Below are positions 35,280 to 45,079 of a stretch of DNA of 64,000 nt, piece by piece (within the stretch, counting starts at the first letter, position 1; each line of letters opens with the position of its first letter). This DNA is from Terasakiella sp. SH-1. GTDB taxonomy: Bacteria; Pseudomonadota; Alphaproteobacteria; Rhodospirillales; Terasakiellaceae. Both the position numbers and the translations under genes were made by a program. Under the pieces are notes generated by a model. It did no database searches and was not told the origin of the DNA. It saw only the letters and a program-made list of their open reading frames with translations. The stretch covers positions 2,591,501 through 2,655,500 of the forward strand of contig NZ_CP038255.1 in NCBI RefSeq assembly GCF_004564135.1. The letters run 5' to 3'.

Positions 35280-36039
35280 GCGGTTCTATCCCGCCACCGG
35301 GATAAGGAGCCTTTTTCTTCCACCACAATAATTCCCCGCGCACAAAAGCTTGGGCAAGGTCGTTTTTCGGTTCCTGGAAAAATGCTTCTGCACTGGCCTG
35401 TTCCAACAAACGCCCACGATGAAGAAACATCACCTCACGCCCCAACCGTTTGGCCTGCCCCAAATCATGGGTCGTCATAATGATGGTTGTCCCGCTTTGG
35501 GCAATGGCTTCGATGGTTTCTTCAATAGAATGGGTTGCACTGGGGTCAAGGCTGGCGGTAGGTTCATCCAGAAATAACACATCCGGATTAATTGCCCAGG
35601 CCCGTGCCATGGCAAGACGTTGTTGCTCCCCAAAAGACAAGACCCGTGCAGGCTGGTCAGCCAATCTGGCCAATCCCACCCGCTTTAACACACCGTAGGC
35701 TTTTTCTTCGCGTTGGGCCGGGTCAACACCACGTAATTTTAACGCATATTCAATATTGGCCCGTGCTGTTCGGCGTAACATCACCGGGCGTTGAAACACC
35801 ATCGCCTGTTTTTCACGGGTTAACTTGGAAAAAGACACATCACCATTCCAGCTGACCACCCCAGAGCTGGGTTTGAGCAAACCGTGACAAATACGCAAAA
35901 GCAAACTTTTCCCCGCCCCATTTGCCCCAAGGATCATCAAGCGCGTGCCCGCCTGAACGCTAAAATTCATATCCTTGACCAAACGCTTGCCACGGGCCTC
36001 AAAATTAACGTCCTTAATTTCAAGAGGAAGAATACTCAT
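35266..36039 (-). CDS. tupC: Tungstate-type ABC transporter ATP-binding protein
   Basis: 257 residues. Walker A is GANGAGKSLL, the signature is LSFGEQQRLAMARA, Walker B is VLFLDEPTASLD and the switch histidine lies in TTHDLG. The start overlaps the permease gene by four bases (ATGA). The partner permease resembles TupB, so tungstate (or molybdate) uptake is the best guess. It is the last gene of a five-gene unit with MoaD-like and FAD oxidoreductase genes. Confidence 0.75.
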   Translation of the reverse strand: MSILPLEIKDVNFEARGKRLVKDMNFSVQAGTRLMILGANGAGKSLLLRICHGLLKPSSGVVSWNGDVSFSKLTREKQAMVFQRPVMLRRTARANIEYALKLRGVDPAQREEKAYGVLKRVGLARLADQPARVLSFGEQQRLAMARAWAINPDVLFLDEPTASLDPSATHSIEETIEAIAQSGTTIIMTTHDLGQAKRLGREVMFLHRGRLLEQASAEAFFQEPKNDLAQAFVRGELLWWKKKAPYPGGGIEPLNGG

Positions 36040-36743
36040 GCGCCAATCCTCTTTTTAGCAAATTCCCCTAACATAAAGGCTGCTGCATTCACGCTTAGAG
36101 AAAGAACCAGCAAAACAATGCCCAAGCCAAGGGCCAGCGCGAGGTCCCCCTTACTGACCTCAAGCGCAATGGCTGTCGTCATCACACGGGTGACATGATC
36201 AATATTGCCCCCTACAATCATCACAGCACCCACTTCGGCACTGGCACGACCAAAACCGGCTAAAATCGCTGTCAGCAAACTAAAACGTCCATCCCATAAC
36301 AAGGTCGCAATCGAGCCGACAGGTGAACAGCCAAGAGAGAGAAGCTGCTCACGATATTCCCCCCATAACTCTTGCACAACCTGACGGGTAAGGGCGGCAA
36401 TAATTGGGGTAATCAGCACAACCTGGGCAATGATCATGGCCGCAGGGGTAAAGAGAAGCCCCATCACACCAAAGGGACCAGAACGTGATAACAACAAATA
36501 GACCAACAAGCCGACAACAACGGGGGGCAATCCCATCAGGGCATTGAGAAGAATGGTCAATGGCCGTTTTCCACGAAACGGCAGCATGACAAGAGCAGCC
36601 CCCAATGGCAAACCGATCAGGGCAGAGATCACCACGGCCGTAAAACTGACCTGTAAGGAAAGGCCAACAATTTCCACAAGATCATTATCAAGCTGCGTGA
36701 TCAACGTAAACGCAGCCCCCATAGCCATCCAGATTTCGTCCAT
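36036..36743 (-). CDS. tupB: Tungstate-type ABC transporter permease
   Basis: 235 residues with about five or six membrane helices. The EAA-type coupling loop is in EQLLSLGCSPVGSIATLLWDGRFSLLTAILAGFGRASAEVGAVMIVGGN, and LPPVVVGLLVYLLLSRSGPFG resembles TupB/WtpB oxyanion permeases. No substrate-binding protein gene (TupA) is adjacent. It lies three bases after the 103-residue gene. Confidence 0.78.
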   Translation of the reverse strand: MDEIWMAMGAAFTLITQLDNDLVEIVGLSLQVSFTAVVISALIGLPLGAALVMLPFRGKRPLTILLNALMGLPPVVVGLLVYLLLSRSGPFGVMGLLFTPAAMIIAQVVLITPIIAALTRQVVQELWGEYREQLLSLGCSPVGSIATLLWDGRFSLLTAILAGFGRASAEVGAVMIVGGNIDHVTRVMTTAIALEVSKGDLALALGLGIVLLVLSLSVNAAAFMLGEFAKKRIGA

Positions 36744-36746
36744 GGC

Positions 36747-37058
36747 TTAGCCTCCGCCACGCTGAAAGGTTTTGGCCATACGGTTATATTCAGCCAAGGC
36801 AATATCTTCATCCACCCCGAAAAACCGAAAAGTAATATGTGTCACAGGCAAGGTTAACAAGGCAATACGGCGTTCGCTTTCTTCTGACAGCTCAACCTCA
36901 ATACGTCCGGTCGGCGCATTTTCAATCACCACTTGGGCACCGGATTGCGCATCCCCTTTAACCGTTAAACTGGCCTGAGGAACGGCCTTGGGCAACAGGC
37001 GCAAAAAGTCCTTATGATTGGTCCCCATTTCGCGGGTGATTTCAACAAAAGCGGACAC
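36747..37058 (-). CDS. Conserved-looking small protein of unknown function
   Basis: 103 residues, soluble, without signal peptide. It has an ITREMGTNHKDFLRLLP start, a beta-rich centre (QVVIENAPTGRIEVELSEESERRIALLTLPVTHITFRFFG) and a glycine-rich end. The family is not recognised. It sits between the MoaD-like and permease genes with gaps of six and three bases, so it is translated as part of the unit and may take part in tungsten or molybdenum cofactor work. Confidence 0.6.
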   Translation of the reverse strand: MSAFVEITREMGTNHKDFLRLLPKAVPQASLTVKGDAQSGAQVVIENAPTGRIEVELSEESERRIALLTLPVTHITFRFFGVDEDIALAEYNRMAKTFQRGGG

Positions 37059-37064
37059 GCGCCC

Positions 37065-37316
37065 TTATCCTCCTGCAACCGGGGGCCAAACAGCCAGATG
37101 ATCCCCATCTTCTAACATATGTGTGCCACGTGCACTGGGTTCCACATACACACCGTTGACCAGCACCAAATGGCACATTTCAGGCGGGACGTGATAATGT
37201 TCCAGTAGAACCGTCAAAGGCGTTTGTGGCTCAACAGAGACTTCTGCTTCATTTGCAGCTGTCCCAGCAGGCAGAAACTTGCCCAATTGCGCATAAAGTT
37301 TCAATGTGACTTTCAT
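37065..37316 (-). CDS. MoaD/ThiS-type sulfur carrier
   Basis: 83 residues with the beta-grasp pattern of MoaD (MKVTLKLYAQLGKFLP, LVNGVYVEPSA, DGDHLAVWPPVAGG) and the C-terminal Gly-Gly that is adenylated and converted to thiocarboxylate. A dedicated MoaD next to an FAD oxidoreductase and a tungstate transporter recalls aldehyde ferredoxin oxidoreductase operons. It starts right at the end of the oxidoreductase gene. Confidence 0.85.
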   Translation of the reverse strand: MKVTLKLYAQLGKFLPAGTAANEAEVSVEPQTPLTVLLEHYHVPPEMCHLVLVNGVYVEPSARGTHMLEDGDHLAVWPPVAGG

Positions 37317-38582
37317 CTAATTGCGCAGGCCCTGATTTTGTGTAGAGGCAAGATAGGCTTCCATAATCCGGGTGGGGTCTTTCATCAAGCGTTCTTTCCA
37401 ATCCCCCAAAGGTAGGCGACTTTGGATAAGCCCGCGCAAAACGCCAACATGATCTGTATGCCCCAGAGTCTGTGCCCCAACAAGAACATCCCCCTCAAAT
37501 TCCAATCGGATATATTTGAAATCCTTTTTATCCAGAGCAATGGCCTGATCTCCGCCCTCAATCCCATCCCATTGTCCAAAGGAGGCAGAGATCAATCCCA
37601 ACGTATCAAGAACGTTCATCACCAGCGAACCGTTATAGGCTGTGTCCACTCCGCCCATATTCAAAGCGGCAATCCGGCCATGTTCGGTTGCGGTGGGCTG
37701 AATGGCATGAACCGAGCGCCCCCCTGTAGAAAAATCCAGTCCTTGGGCGACATCACCTGCTGCATAAATATCATCAACCGTAGTGTGCATCTGGCGATCA
37801 ATGAGGATACCGTTTTCAGCCTCAATTACCGTCCCCTCAAGAAAATCAATATTAGGGGCGACCCCGGCAGCCACCACAACCAAATGGGCCGGGATTTGAT
37901 GGCCATTATCCAGATCAACCAACAAGCTATCTTCATCCGATGCCCCATTGGCTTCCAGCTTGGTAATTTTTGTGTTGGTATGAACCGATACCCCTTTTAA
38001 CTGGCACCATTCTTTCAACAAGGTTCCGGCATTTTCATCCAGCATTCGCGGGACCATGCGGTCCCCCATTTCCACAACCGTCAATTTGACTTTACGAAGG
38101 GCGAGGGCTTCAAGAATGATACAGCCAATAAAGCCTGCCCCCAGCAAGACCACATGCGCCCCTTCATGGGCAAGCTCGATGATTTTACGTGCATCGGCCA
38201 ACGTCCAGCAATGATGTACACCGCCCTGATCAAGCCCCTGAATGGGCGGCTTCACCGGACGTGACCCTGTTGCGACCAATAATTTATCGTAGGTTTCCAC
38301 ATCCCCATTGCACAGGCTGACCGTCTTGGCCCTGGCATCCACAGCCGTGGCCTGGTTTTGACGCAAGGTAATTTGCTTGTCCTTATAAAAGCTGTCAGCC
38401 CCCTTAATATGGGTGCCGCGTTCTTCAATATTGCCAACAAGGTAATAGGGAATAGCCATACGTGAATAAGGCAGTTCCGGCTCTTCACCGATCAAGATAA
38501 TCTCACAATCCGGGTCATTCTTTCGCAGGGTCTCTGCTGCTACAACACCGCATGGGCCTGCGCCTAAAATCACATACTTCAT
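37317..38582 (-). CDS. NAD(P)/FAD-dependent oxidoreductase
   Basis: 421 residues from the ATG at 38582 (AAGGAA upstream; the GTG at 38588 is less likely). It has two Rossmann folds: FAD motif YVILGAGPCGVVAAETL at the N-terminus, NAD(P) motif VVLLGAGFIGCIILEAL at ~150 and DDIYAAGDVAQG near ~280. Related proteins include ferredoxin/nitrite reductase-type and AOR-associated FAD subunits. As first gene of the tungstate/MoaD unit it is a candidate electron-transfer partner of an aldehyde oxidoreductase encoded elsewhere. Confidence 0.82.
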   Translation of the reverse strand: MKYVILGAGPCGVVAAETLRKNDPDCEIILIGEEPELPYSRMAIPYYLVGNIEERGTHIKGADSFYKDKQITLRQNQATAVDARAKTVSLCNGDVETYDKLLVATGSRPVKPPIQGLDQGGVHHCWTLADARKIIELAHEGAHVVLLGAGFIGCIILEALALRKVKLTVVEMGDRMVPRMLDENAGTLLKEWCQLKGVSVHTNTKITKLEANGASDEDSLLVDLDNGHQIPAHLVVVAAGVAPNIDFLEGTVIEAENGILIDRQMHTTVDDIYAAGDVAQGLDFSTGGRSVHAIQPTATEHGRIAALNMGGVDTAYNGSLVMNVLDTLGLISASFGQWDGIEGGDQAIALDKKDFKYIRLEFEGDVLVGAQTLGHTDHVGVLRGLIQSRLPLGDWKERLMKDPTRIMEAYLASTQNQGLRN

Positions 38583-38708
38583 GACCACTTCCTTTTTTGA
38601 TGCCTCACCTCTTTGTGGAAAAGAGTATGCCTTTCATAGCCATCAAACAAGGAAATCAATTACCGCAGTGCAGCATAGCATAATCCCAAATTGGGTACAA
38701 TATCAATT

Positions 38709-38727
38709 AAGAATGATAATCGTTATT
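38709..38727. promoter_or_regulatory. Fur-like box
   Basis: The 19 bases contain AATGATAATCGTTATT, which matches the core of the classical Fur consensus at 14 of 16 positions. It lies between the divergent FAD oxidoreductase operon and the chemoreceptor gene, about 70 bases before the chemoreceptor ATG. Iron-dependent control of either gene is plausible. Confidence 0.5.
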
Positions 38728-38794
38728 AATTAAGTTGCAATTTACAAACATACCAATATATTCAGCCCGCAAACAATTTGGTCATGAGGAACAG

Positions 38795-40876
38795 ATGTTA
38801 AACGGTTTAAATATAAGAAAACTCGCTATTTTTTACAGCGCCACCATTGTTTTATCAGGTCTGGTCATTTTTTCCGGTACCCATCTCCTCAAAGATAATC
38901 TGTCTTCGATACAAGGGGCCTGGGTTCAATTTGACATTGAACGTCTGGAAAAATTCCGCTTGCTGGCAGACCTTAACCGGGACCTTGGCTACAATGGCCT
39001 TATTCACGATTTCAAAAGCTACGTCTTGCGTAAAGACCGCCGCCATTTGGAAAAAGTAAACAATCGCCTGAGCAATGTCAGACAGGTTGTCAATCGTTAC
39101 GCTTTGGTCGTGCAAAAAAGCCCGGAAGAAACCAAAGCCATTACAACAGTGATCAAGACAATCAATGGCTACGCACAAGCTACACAAGCCGTACAAGAAC
39201 TTGCCAAGGAACGAAAAAAGGCCAAGGAAATTGATAAAGTTATCAAGATCAATGACAAGCCAGCCTTGGAGGCCATCGAATTTCTGTCCCAACGTGCACT
39301 AAGTGATGTGGGGCTGGATGCAAATCAAACCGACAGTAAGTCTGTCCTACTATCCCGCATTTACAGCGCAATGGGATATGGTGGCATGATCCACAATTTC
39401 CAGAACTTCATGCTGCGCTTTGATATAAAACACTACAATCAGATGAAAGCATCCTCCAAAATTGTCCATGACCTGTTGGCTAAATATGAGAAACTTGGCG
39501 TGAATGACGCAGAGATCAAAGCCATCAAGGACATCAAGGCCATTCTGGTTTATTACAAACGCGGCATGGCAAAGGCAAAGCGGCTCGCCAAACGGGGCTT
39601 TGCCTCACCGGAAGATATTTATCACGTTGTTAAAATCAGTGATAAAAGAGGAGTCAGAGGCTTAAATGGTCTCTCTTATGAAATCGGGCAAGCCATTGAA
39701 GCACGTGCCCAAAAACTGAAAAACAATATCAAACAGGCGGAACATCTGATCGGCATGATGATTATCGCAGTTCCCATCAGCCTGCTTGTCATCATTGCCC
39801 TGACCTATTGGGTGTTTGGTCGCCAGATTGTTAAACCCCTTTTACGCCTGTCCCAATCAACCAACACCCTTGCCCAGGGCAGTGTGGATTGTGACATTCC
39901 CGATAAAGAGCGCCGTGATGAAATTGGCGAAATTGCCAAAGCCCTTGAAATATTCAAAGGCAACATGATTGAGCGACTGAAAATGGAACAGGAAAAAGAG
40001 GAACACGAACAACAAGCTGAACGCCAGCGCAAAGCCTTTGTTGAAAAAATCCTTGCTGATTTCCAAAGTTCCGTTGGCTCGATCCTTGATAACATTACAC
40101 AGCATGTACAGTTTTTGGATTCAACAGCCAATGAGCTTGGCGAACGTGCCGTTGCAGGGGGCAACCAAAGCCTGACGGTTGCCGATTCAGCATCCAACGC
40201 GGCAAACCGTGTACAAGCTGTTTCTTCGGCAGGAACACAGCTTCATTCAACCATCAACGAGATTTCCCAACAGGTTGCAAAAACCACCGATGCAATGGGC
40301 AGTACCGTCCAACGCGTGACCCATGCCTCTCAAACAGTGGGACAACTTTCTTCCACCTCACAGGAAATCGGAAATGTAGTTGAAATTATTAACGGCATTG
40401 CGGCGCAAACCAACCTTCTGGCCCTCAACGCCACAATTGAGGCTGCACGCGCAGGTGAAGCAGGCAAGGGTTTTGCGGTTGTCGCCAGTGAAGTCAAAAC
40501 ACTGTCCACACAAACCACCAATGCAACAGAACAGATTGCCCTGCAAATCAATGGTATTCAGTCCCAAACGCAAGGGGCGGTTGAATCTATTGATATCATT
40601 CGCAAGGAAATTGATGTTTTACAGGATGCCATCACACAGATTGCCGCCGCCATTGAAGAACAATCGGCTTCTGTCAGTGAAATTTCCAGCAATATTGACG
40701 GTGCCTCCAGCGATACGCGGGATGTGTCAGACAAAATCGGTAATGTCTCCCAAGCCAGTGCGCAATCTTGTTCAGCTGCGATTCAAGTCCTTTGGTCCAT
40801 TGAAGATCTGGATAACGTCAGGGAAGAGCTGGACAAACAATCCAGCAAGTTCCTTCAACAACTCAGGGCGCATTAA
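38795..40876 (+). CDS. Methyl-accepting chemotaxis protein with duplicated periplasmic sensor
   Basis: 693 residues from the ATG at 38795 (GAGGAA upstream; the TTG at 38735 is rejected). Membrane helices at ~11-29 and ~320-341 enclose a long helical periplasmic region built from two related units: [15 protein letters not shown] at 65-79 and [15 protein letters not shown] at 194-208. Each is followed ~75 residues later by an IKINDK / VKISDK segment. HAMP and a signalling domain with [34 protein letters not shown] follow. It should relay a periplasmic signal to CheA/CheW. A Fur-like box lies upstream. Confidence 0.93.
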   Translation: MLNGLNIRKLAIFYSATIVLSGLVIFSGTHLLKDNLSSIQGAWVQFDIERLEKFRLLADLNRDLGYNGLIHDFKSYVLRKDRRHLEKVNNRLSNVRQVVNRYALVVQKSPEETKAITTVIKTINGYAQATQAVQELAKERKKAKEIDKVIKINDKPALEAIEFLSQRALSDVGLDANQTDSKSVLLSRIYSAMGYGGMIHNFQNFMLRFDIKHYNQMKASSKIVHDLLAKYEKLGVNDAEIKAIKDIKAILVYYKRGMAKAKRLAKRGFASPEDIYHVVKISDKRGVRGLNGLSYEIGQAIEARAQKLKNNIKQAEHLIGMMIIAVPISLLVIIALTYWVFGRQIVKPLLRLSQSTNTLAQGSVDCDIPDKERRDEIGEIAKALEIFKGNMIERLKMEQEKEEHEQQAERQRKAFVEKILADFQSSVGSILDNITQHVQFLDSTANELGERAVAGGNQSLTVADSASNAANRVQAVSSAGTQLHSTINEISQQVAKTTDAMGSTVQRVTHASQTVGQLSSTSQEIGNVVEIINGIAAQTNLLALNATIEAARAGEAGKGFAVVASEVKTLSTQTTNATEQIALQINGIQSQTQGAVESIDIIRKEIDVLQDAITQIAAAIEEQSASVSEISSNIDGASSDTRDVSDKIGNVSQASAQSCSAAIQVLWSIEDLDNVREELDKQSSKFLQQLRAH

Positions 40877-40905
40877 TCCCTAAAATCAATACCCACACCA
40901 ACCTT

Positions 40906-40937
40906 AAAGGAGGGACCAATGGCCCTCCTTATTTTTT
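40906..40937 (+). terminator. Terminator of the chemoreceptor gene
   Basis: AAGGAGGG and CCCTCCTT form a stem with inner CCAATGG and are followed by ATTTTTT, overlapping the convergent serC stop. Confidence 0.8.
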
Positions 40938-42102
40938 AAGAAAACTCTTTTGAAACTTCGCTCAGCGCCCAGTCAATCCATGGGGTGAGAAGTTTAAGGT
41001 CACTGGCCTCAATCGTGGCCCCACACCAGATACGCAACCCGACCGGTGCCTCTTTATAAGCTCCGATATCATAAGCAGCCTCTTCTGCATCCAAAACAGC
41101 AACCACTTTCTTGGCAGCCTTGGCCTGATCTCCTTCACTCAATGCCTTAAACCAGTCAGCTGTGATTTTCAGGCAAACCGATGTGTTGGAACGTGTATTT
41201 TCATCAGCTGCCAAAAACTCAACCTCAGCCGTCTGACCAACCCAGTCTTCCATCACCTGCAAATTATCCTGAGAGCGCTTGATCAAGGCTGATAAGCCAC
41301 CCAGACTTTCAGCCCATTTCAAGCCATCCAGCGCATCTTCAACACACAACATGGAAGGCGTATTGATGGTAGCACCTGTAAAAATCCCTTCGATTAATTT
41401 GCCACCTTTGGTCAGGCGGAAAATTTTCGGCAAAGGCCAGTTGGGCGTATAGCTTTCCAAACGTTCAACAGCACGCGGGGACAAAACCAACATACCATGT
41501 GCCCCTTCGCCCCCCATGACTTTTTGCCAGCTATAGGTCAGCACATCCACCTTCTGCCACGGAATATCCATGGCAAATACCGCAGACGTCGCATCGACAA
41601 TACTCAGCCCCTCACGATCATCTGCAATCCAGTCCCCATTGGGCACACGCACACCCGATGTAGTCCCATTCCAGGTAAAAACCACATCACGGGAAAAATC
41701 AACGGCTGATAAATCCGGTAACTCCCCATAAGGGGCATCCAGAACGCGCACATCTTCCAGCTTCAACTGGTTGGTGACATCATTCACCCAGCCTTTGCCA
41801 AAACTTTCCCACGCCAACATGTCCACACCACGTGCGCCCAACATAGACCAAAGCGACATTTCCACCGCCCCTGTATCAGAAGCCGGAACAATCCCGACAC
41901 GATAATCTGCGGGAATTCCCAACACAGCCTTGGTGCGTTCAATGACCTCTGCCAGTTTGTCTTTACCAATCTTGGCACGATGAGAGCGCCCTAAGGCCGA
42001 TTCCTTCAATGCCTCAAGGCTATAGCCCGGACGTTTGGAACAAGGACCGGAAGAAAAGTTCGGATTGGCAGGTTTCTGTGTTGGTTTTGGCAGGTTTGTC
42101 AT
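40936..42102 (-). CDS. serC: Phosphoserine aminotransferase
   Basis: 388 residues from the ATG at 42102. The alphaproteobacterial SerC start [15 protein letters not shown], the PLP lysine in [13 protein letters not shown], and [13 protein letters not shown] and [14 protein letters not shown] are seen. It makes phosphoserine from phosphohydroxypyruvate with glutamate, in serine (and pyridoxal phosphate) synthesis. No serA lies next to it in the window. Confidence 0.95.
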   Translation of the reverse strand: MTNLPKPTQKPANPNFSSGPCSKRPGYSLEALKESALGRSHRAKIGKDKLAEVIERTKAVLGIPADYRVGIVPASDTGAVEMSLWSMLGARGVDMLAWESFGKGWVNDVTNQLKLEDVRVLDAPYGELPDLSAVDFSRDVVFTWNGTTSGVRVPNGDWIADDREGLSIVDATSAVFAMDIPWQKVDVLTYSWQKVMGGEGAHGMLVLSPRAVERLESYTPNWPLPKIFRLTKGGKLIEGIFTGATINTPSMLCVEDALDGLKWAESLGGLSALIKRSQDNLQVMEDWVGQTAEVEFLAADENTRSNTSVCLKITADWFKALSEGDQAKAAKKVVAVLDAEEAAYDIGAYKEAPVGLRIWCGATIEASDLKLLTPWIDWALSEVSKEFS

Positions 42103-42222
42103 CAAGGAACGCCTTATTCAGCATAAAAGAACACTAAGTATTCAGCCTTATAGCGAAAAGTCGAAAAATAGACAATAAAATGACAAGAAAGACTGAATTA
42201 GAATAAATAAAGGCTAAAAGAG

Positions 42223-42966
42223 ATGTCGGGAACCCCCTGTAAGAATACATTCGACATGACTGTTAATATCGTCATTAGTGCCGCCAAAGAACGGGCCCAA
42301 GACGGCAAAGTCACTCTTGATGAACTGGAAGAGATCAGACAGGCCCTGACCATTGGCAATATACAGGTTGAAGCCTTTTGCCATTCCATTCACGAACGCT
42401 GTGAACATAATATTCAGCTTGATCTTTTGGTGCCGCCACGCACCAATGCCTATGGCCGGGTTATGGTTCAACCACTGGAAAAACTGTTTGACCAAAAACA
42501 ACGTCGCATTTCAAACAAACAGTTAGCAAGCTATTTTCATATGCTCGATCAAATTTTAGGTCGCGAACAATATGAACAATATCACGATACAGCCAATGAG
42601 CTGATGCGCCATGAAATTGGTAAAAACGGCCCGGATTTTCATTGGGATGATTTCTTTGCCTTAGAAGCAATCCGTAAAATTCGTATCGAAACACTGGTGC
42701 GTATTGCCCATGCCTTTCACAATTTTGAACCCCGCCTTGACTGGTTCATCACCATCTTCGAAAGCTCTTTCAAAAACGGTCAAATTCAACATGATGAAGG
42801 CACATTGCAATTCACCCGACGCCAGGCCAGAGACTTTCTTCTCGCCCTTTTCTCTGAATTTGTCTTTCCCGAACATGACAAAGACCTGGGGCCATCCATT
42901 TTCCTGTCCGTAGATGAACAGCGCGAAATTTCAAAACTGATCATCAATCTACAAAAGATTAGATAA
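42223..42966 (+). CDS. Unknown soluble protein, 247 residues
   Basis: No family recognised. The product has no signal peptide or membrane helix and is rich in charged residues and aromatic/histidine pairs (HYHDTANELMRHE-like, FHWDDFFALEAIRKIRIE). An early DGKVTLDELEEIRQAL looks like an EF-hand-style loop or a TerB-like helical segment, though this is weak. ATG 42223 has only a modest AAAAGAG; ATG 42256 is the alternative. It is a single gene between serC and the convergent purB. Confidence 0.6.
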   Translation: MSGTPCKNTFDMTVNIVISAAKERAQDGKVTLDELEEIRQALTIGNIQVEAFCHSIHERCEHNIQLDLLVPPRTNAYGRVMVQPLEKLFDQKQRRISNKQLASYFHMLDQILGREQYEQYHDTANELMRHEIGKNGPDFHWDDFFALEAIRKIRIETLVRIAHAFHNFEPRLDWFITIFESSFKNGQIQHDEGTLQFTRRQARDFLLALFSEFVFPEHDKDLGPSIFLSVDEQREISKLIINLQKIR

Positions 42967-42975
42967 ACCATAAAA

Positions 42976-43005
42976 AATGGGCCCCTGCTTAAACAGAGGC
43001 CCATT
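42976..43005 (-). terminator. Terminator of purB
   Basis: AATGGGCC and GGCCCATT form an 8-bp stem; on the minus strand it runs into TTTTTT. It may also stop transcription of the convergent upstream gene. Confidence 0.8.
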
Positions 43006-43032
43006 AAGGCGTTCATTCAGAAACCTGACAAC

Positions 43033-44421
43033 TTAGCCAAATACACGATCAAAAATCACGTCCACACGTTTGGTGTGATAGCTGATTGAATCTTCATCCA
43101 ACAGTGTTTTCAACTGATCAACCGTCAGATGCTCTGTCAGCCCCTCATCTTTAGACAAGAAGAAGAACAGGCGGTTGTCATGGTTTTGCGCTTCTTTTTC
43201 CGTCTCATCCATCACAACTTCACCATCCGGGTTATCCGGATCAATCCCGTAGGATTTCCACACACGCATGGCATTGCGCTGTACGATGCGATAGCTGTCT
43301 TCACGCGATACGTTATTTTGCGTCAGGAACAACAAAACACGCTGCGCATCATGGATGCCACCGAAGTTGTTCATGTGATCCAGCATGTTCTGCGGATAGA
43401 CAACCAGTTTCTCAATGGTACCTGCCAAACGGCCAAGTGCAAAATTCAATGTCACAGTTGCATCTGGGCCAATCATCCGTTCCACAGAAGAGTGGGAAAT
43501 ATCACGCTCGTGCCACAGGGCAACATTTTCCAATGCCGGTGTCACAGACATGCGAACGATACGCGCCAGACCTGTCAGGTTTTCTGTCAGGATCGGGTTA
43601 CGTTTGTGCGGCATGGCAGAAGAGCCTTTTTGCCCCGGTGCAAAATATTCCTGCGCTTCACGCACTTCGGTACGCTGCATGTGACGAATTTCAATAGCGA
43701 TATTTTCAATAGAAGAGGCGATCATGCCCAAAACACAGAAATAATGGGCATGGCGATCACGCGGGATCACCTGTGTGGAAATTGGCTCCGGTGTCAGGCC
43801 CATTTGTTCAGCCACATATTCTTCAACACGCGGGTCAACGTTGGCGAATGTACCAACCGCACCGGAAATCGCACAAGTCGCTATCTCTTCACGTGCGCGT
43901 TCCAGGCGTTCTTTGTTACGCTTCATTTCCGCATAAAAACGTGCAAATTTCAGCCCCATCGTGACAGGCTCTGCATGGATCCCGTGGGAGCGGCCAATAC
44001 AAACCATATATTTGGTTTCTTCTGCCCGCGTTTTCAAAGCTGCCAACATACGATCCATGTCTTTCAACAACAGATCAGCCGCCTGCATCATCTGTACACC
44101 GAGACATGTATCCAAAACGTCAGAAGACGTCATCCCCTGGTGCACAAAACGAGCTTCCGGACCAACATTTTCAGACAATTCCGTCAAAAAAGCGATCACG
44201 TCATGCTTGACTTCCAGCTCGATCTCATCAATGCGCGCGATCCGCTCTGGCGTATATTCCTTGTTACCTTTGTCCCAAACCACTTTGGCTGTGCCTTCAG
44301 GAACAACATTCAGCTCTTCCATTTTCGTCAAAGCATGCGCTTCAATTTCAAACCAGATGCGAAACTTATTGGCTGGTTCCCAAATATCGGTCATGGCTTT
44401 GTTGGAATAACGCGGGATCAT
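43033..44421 (-). CDS. purB: Adenylosuccinate lyase
   Basis: 462 residues. The fumarase-superfamily signature is in GSSAMPHKRNPILTENLTGLAR, with HQGMTSSDVLDT, GRSHGIHAEP and SHSSVERMIGPDATV. It acts twice in purine synthesis (SAICAR to AICAR, adenylosuccinate to AMP). SD GGAGAC precedes the ATG. It stands apart from the purC/S/Q/L group 13 kb away. Confidence 0.97.
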   Translation of the reverse strand: MIPRYSNKAMTDIWEPANKFRIWFEIEAHALTKMEELNVVPEGTAKVVWDKGNKEYTPERIARIDEIELEVKHDVIAFLTELSENVGPEARFVHQGMTSSDVLDTCLGVQMMQAADLLLKDMDRMLAALKTRAEETKYMVCIGRSHGIHAEPVTMGLKFARFYAEMKRNKERLERAREEIATCAISGAVGTFANVDPRVEEYVAEQMGLTPEPISTQVIPRDRHAHYFCVLGMIASSIENIAIEIRHMQRTEVREAQEYFAPGQKGSSAMPHKRNPILTENLTGLARIVRMSVTPALENVALWHERDISHSSVERMIGPDATVTLNFALGRLAGTIEKLVVYPQNMLDHMNNFGGIHDAQRVLLFLTQNNVSREDSYRIVQRNAMRVWKSYGIDPDNPDGEVVMDETEKEAQNHDNRLFFFLSKDEGLTEHLTVDQLKTLLDEDSISYHTKRVDVIFDRVFG

Positions 44422-44980
44422 ATTATTAGTCTCCTATGGACAGTGGCGGTTTCCGGCGGTTTTTCGCAAATCCTCGCTTAAAATCGCCATCGTCAAGGTG
44501 TGTAAATGCGCTCATGAAAGTGTGTGTTCATGCACCGTGTTGGTCGCGTATTGCTTGCGCCAATTTTTGGTGTGAAAAGCATCATGCGATTGCATGGCAA
44601 AGTGTCATGCAAAAAACACGTTTCTATCATACGAAAGCGATCTACGAGACTGGTTTTTAATGATTTTCTCGGCTTGGTCAATGTTTGATAGGGGTAGATG
44701 TATAAAAACATTAAAAATCAGATGGATACTGCAACATGGCCCCACCATTAAATAAAATGAAACTCACAAACGCAAACATCTCACCGCTCGAATCCTCATT
44801 GGACCTGTACTGAAAAAGTGGCCTCACTGGAGAGCTCTCTAAACGACTAAAAGTGGCGCGATACTTGCTTGTATTCCGCGAGAACCTCCTCGTTCGGAGA
44901 TATAAACTAAGATCTTCCGGGATATTGGCAATTTAAGATAGGTAAATCTTACCTATTCATTAACACGCAAGGTAGGAAAA
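44422..44980. other. Intergenic region with a possible solitary IS end
   Basis: About 560 bases with no convincing gene. It holds the purB promoter on the left. At 44797-44840 a segment beginning CATTGGACCTGTACTGAAAA and ending ACTGGAGAGC resembles the terminal repeat of the IS3-family element at 58935, as if an old insertion-sequence end remained. The rest shows nothing recognisable. Confidence 0.4.
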
Positions 44981-45079
44981 ATGTACACTGACGGGATTTA
45001 CAAAAAATATTATCGACACGATTTTCTTCATCTCAGAACTTCCTTGCCCAAGGCTACAGATAAAATGGAGAGAATATAA
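44981..45079 (+). CDS. Possible 32-residue leader peptide
   Basis: A short frame starts at ATG 44981 after a good AGGTAGGAAAA site and ends in TAATG, so its stop overlaps the next gene's ATG by one base. The product is basic and aromatic-rich (MYTDGIYKKYYRHDF). No family is known. Translational coupling to the downstream gene is the main argument that it is real. Confidence 0.4.
   Translation: MYTDGIYKKYYRHDFLHLRTSLPKATDKMERI

Noticed and set aside
43129-44481. Plus-strand 450-residue frame opposite purB
   Set aside because: Long antisense shadow with Cys/His/Arg-rich composition; purB on the minus strand is certain.
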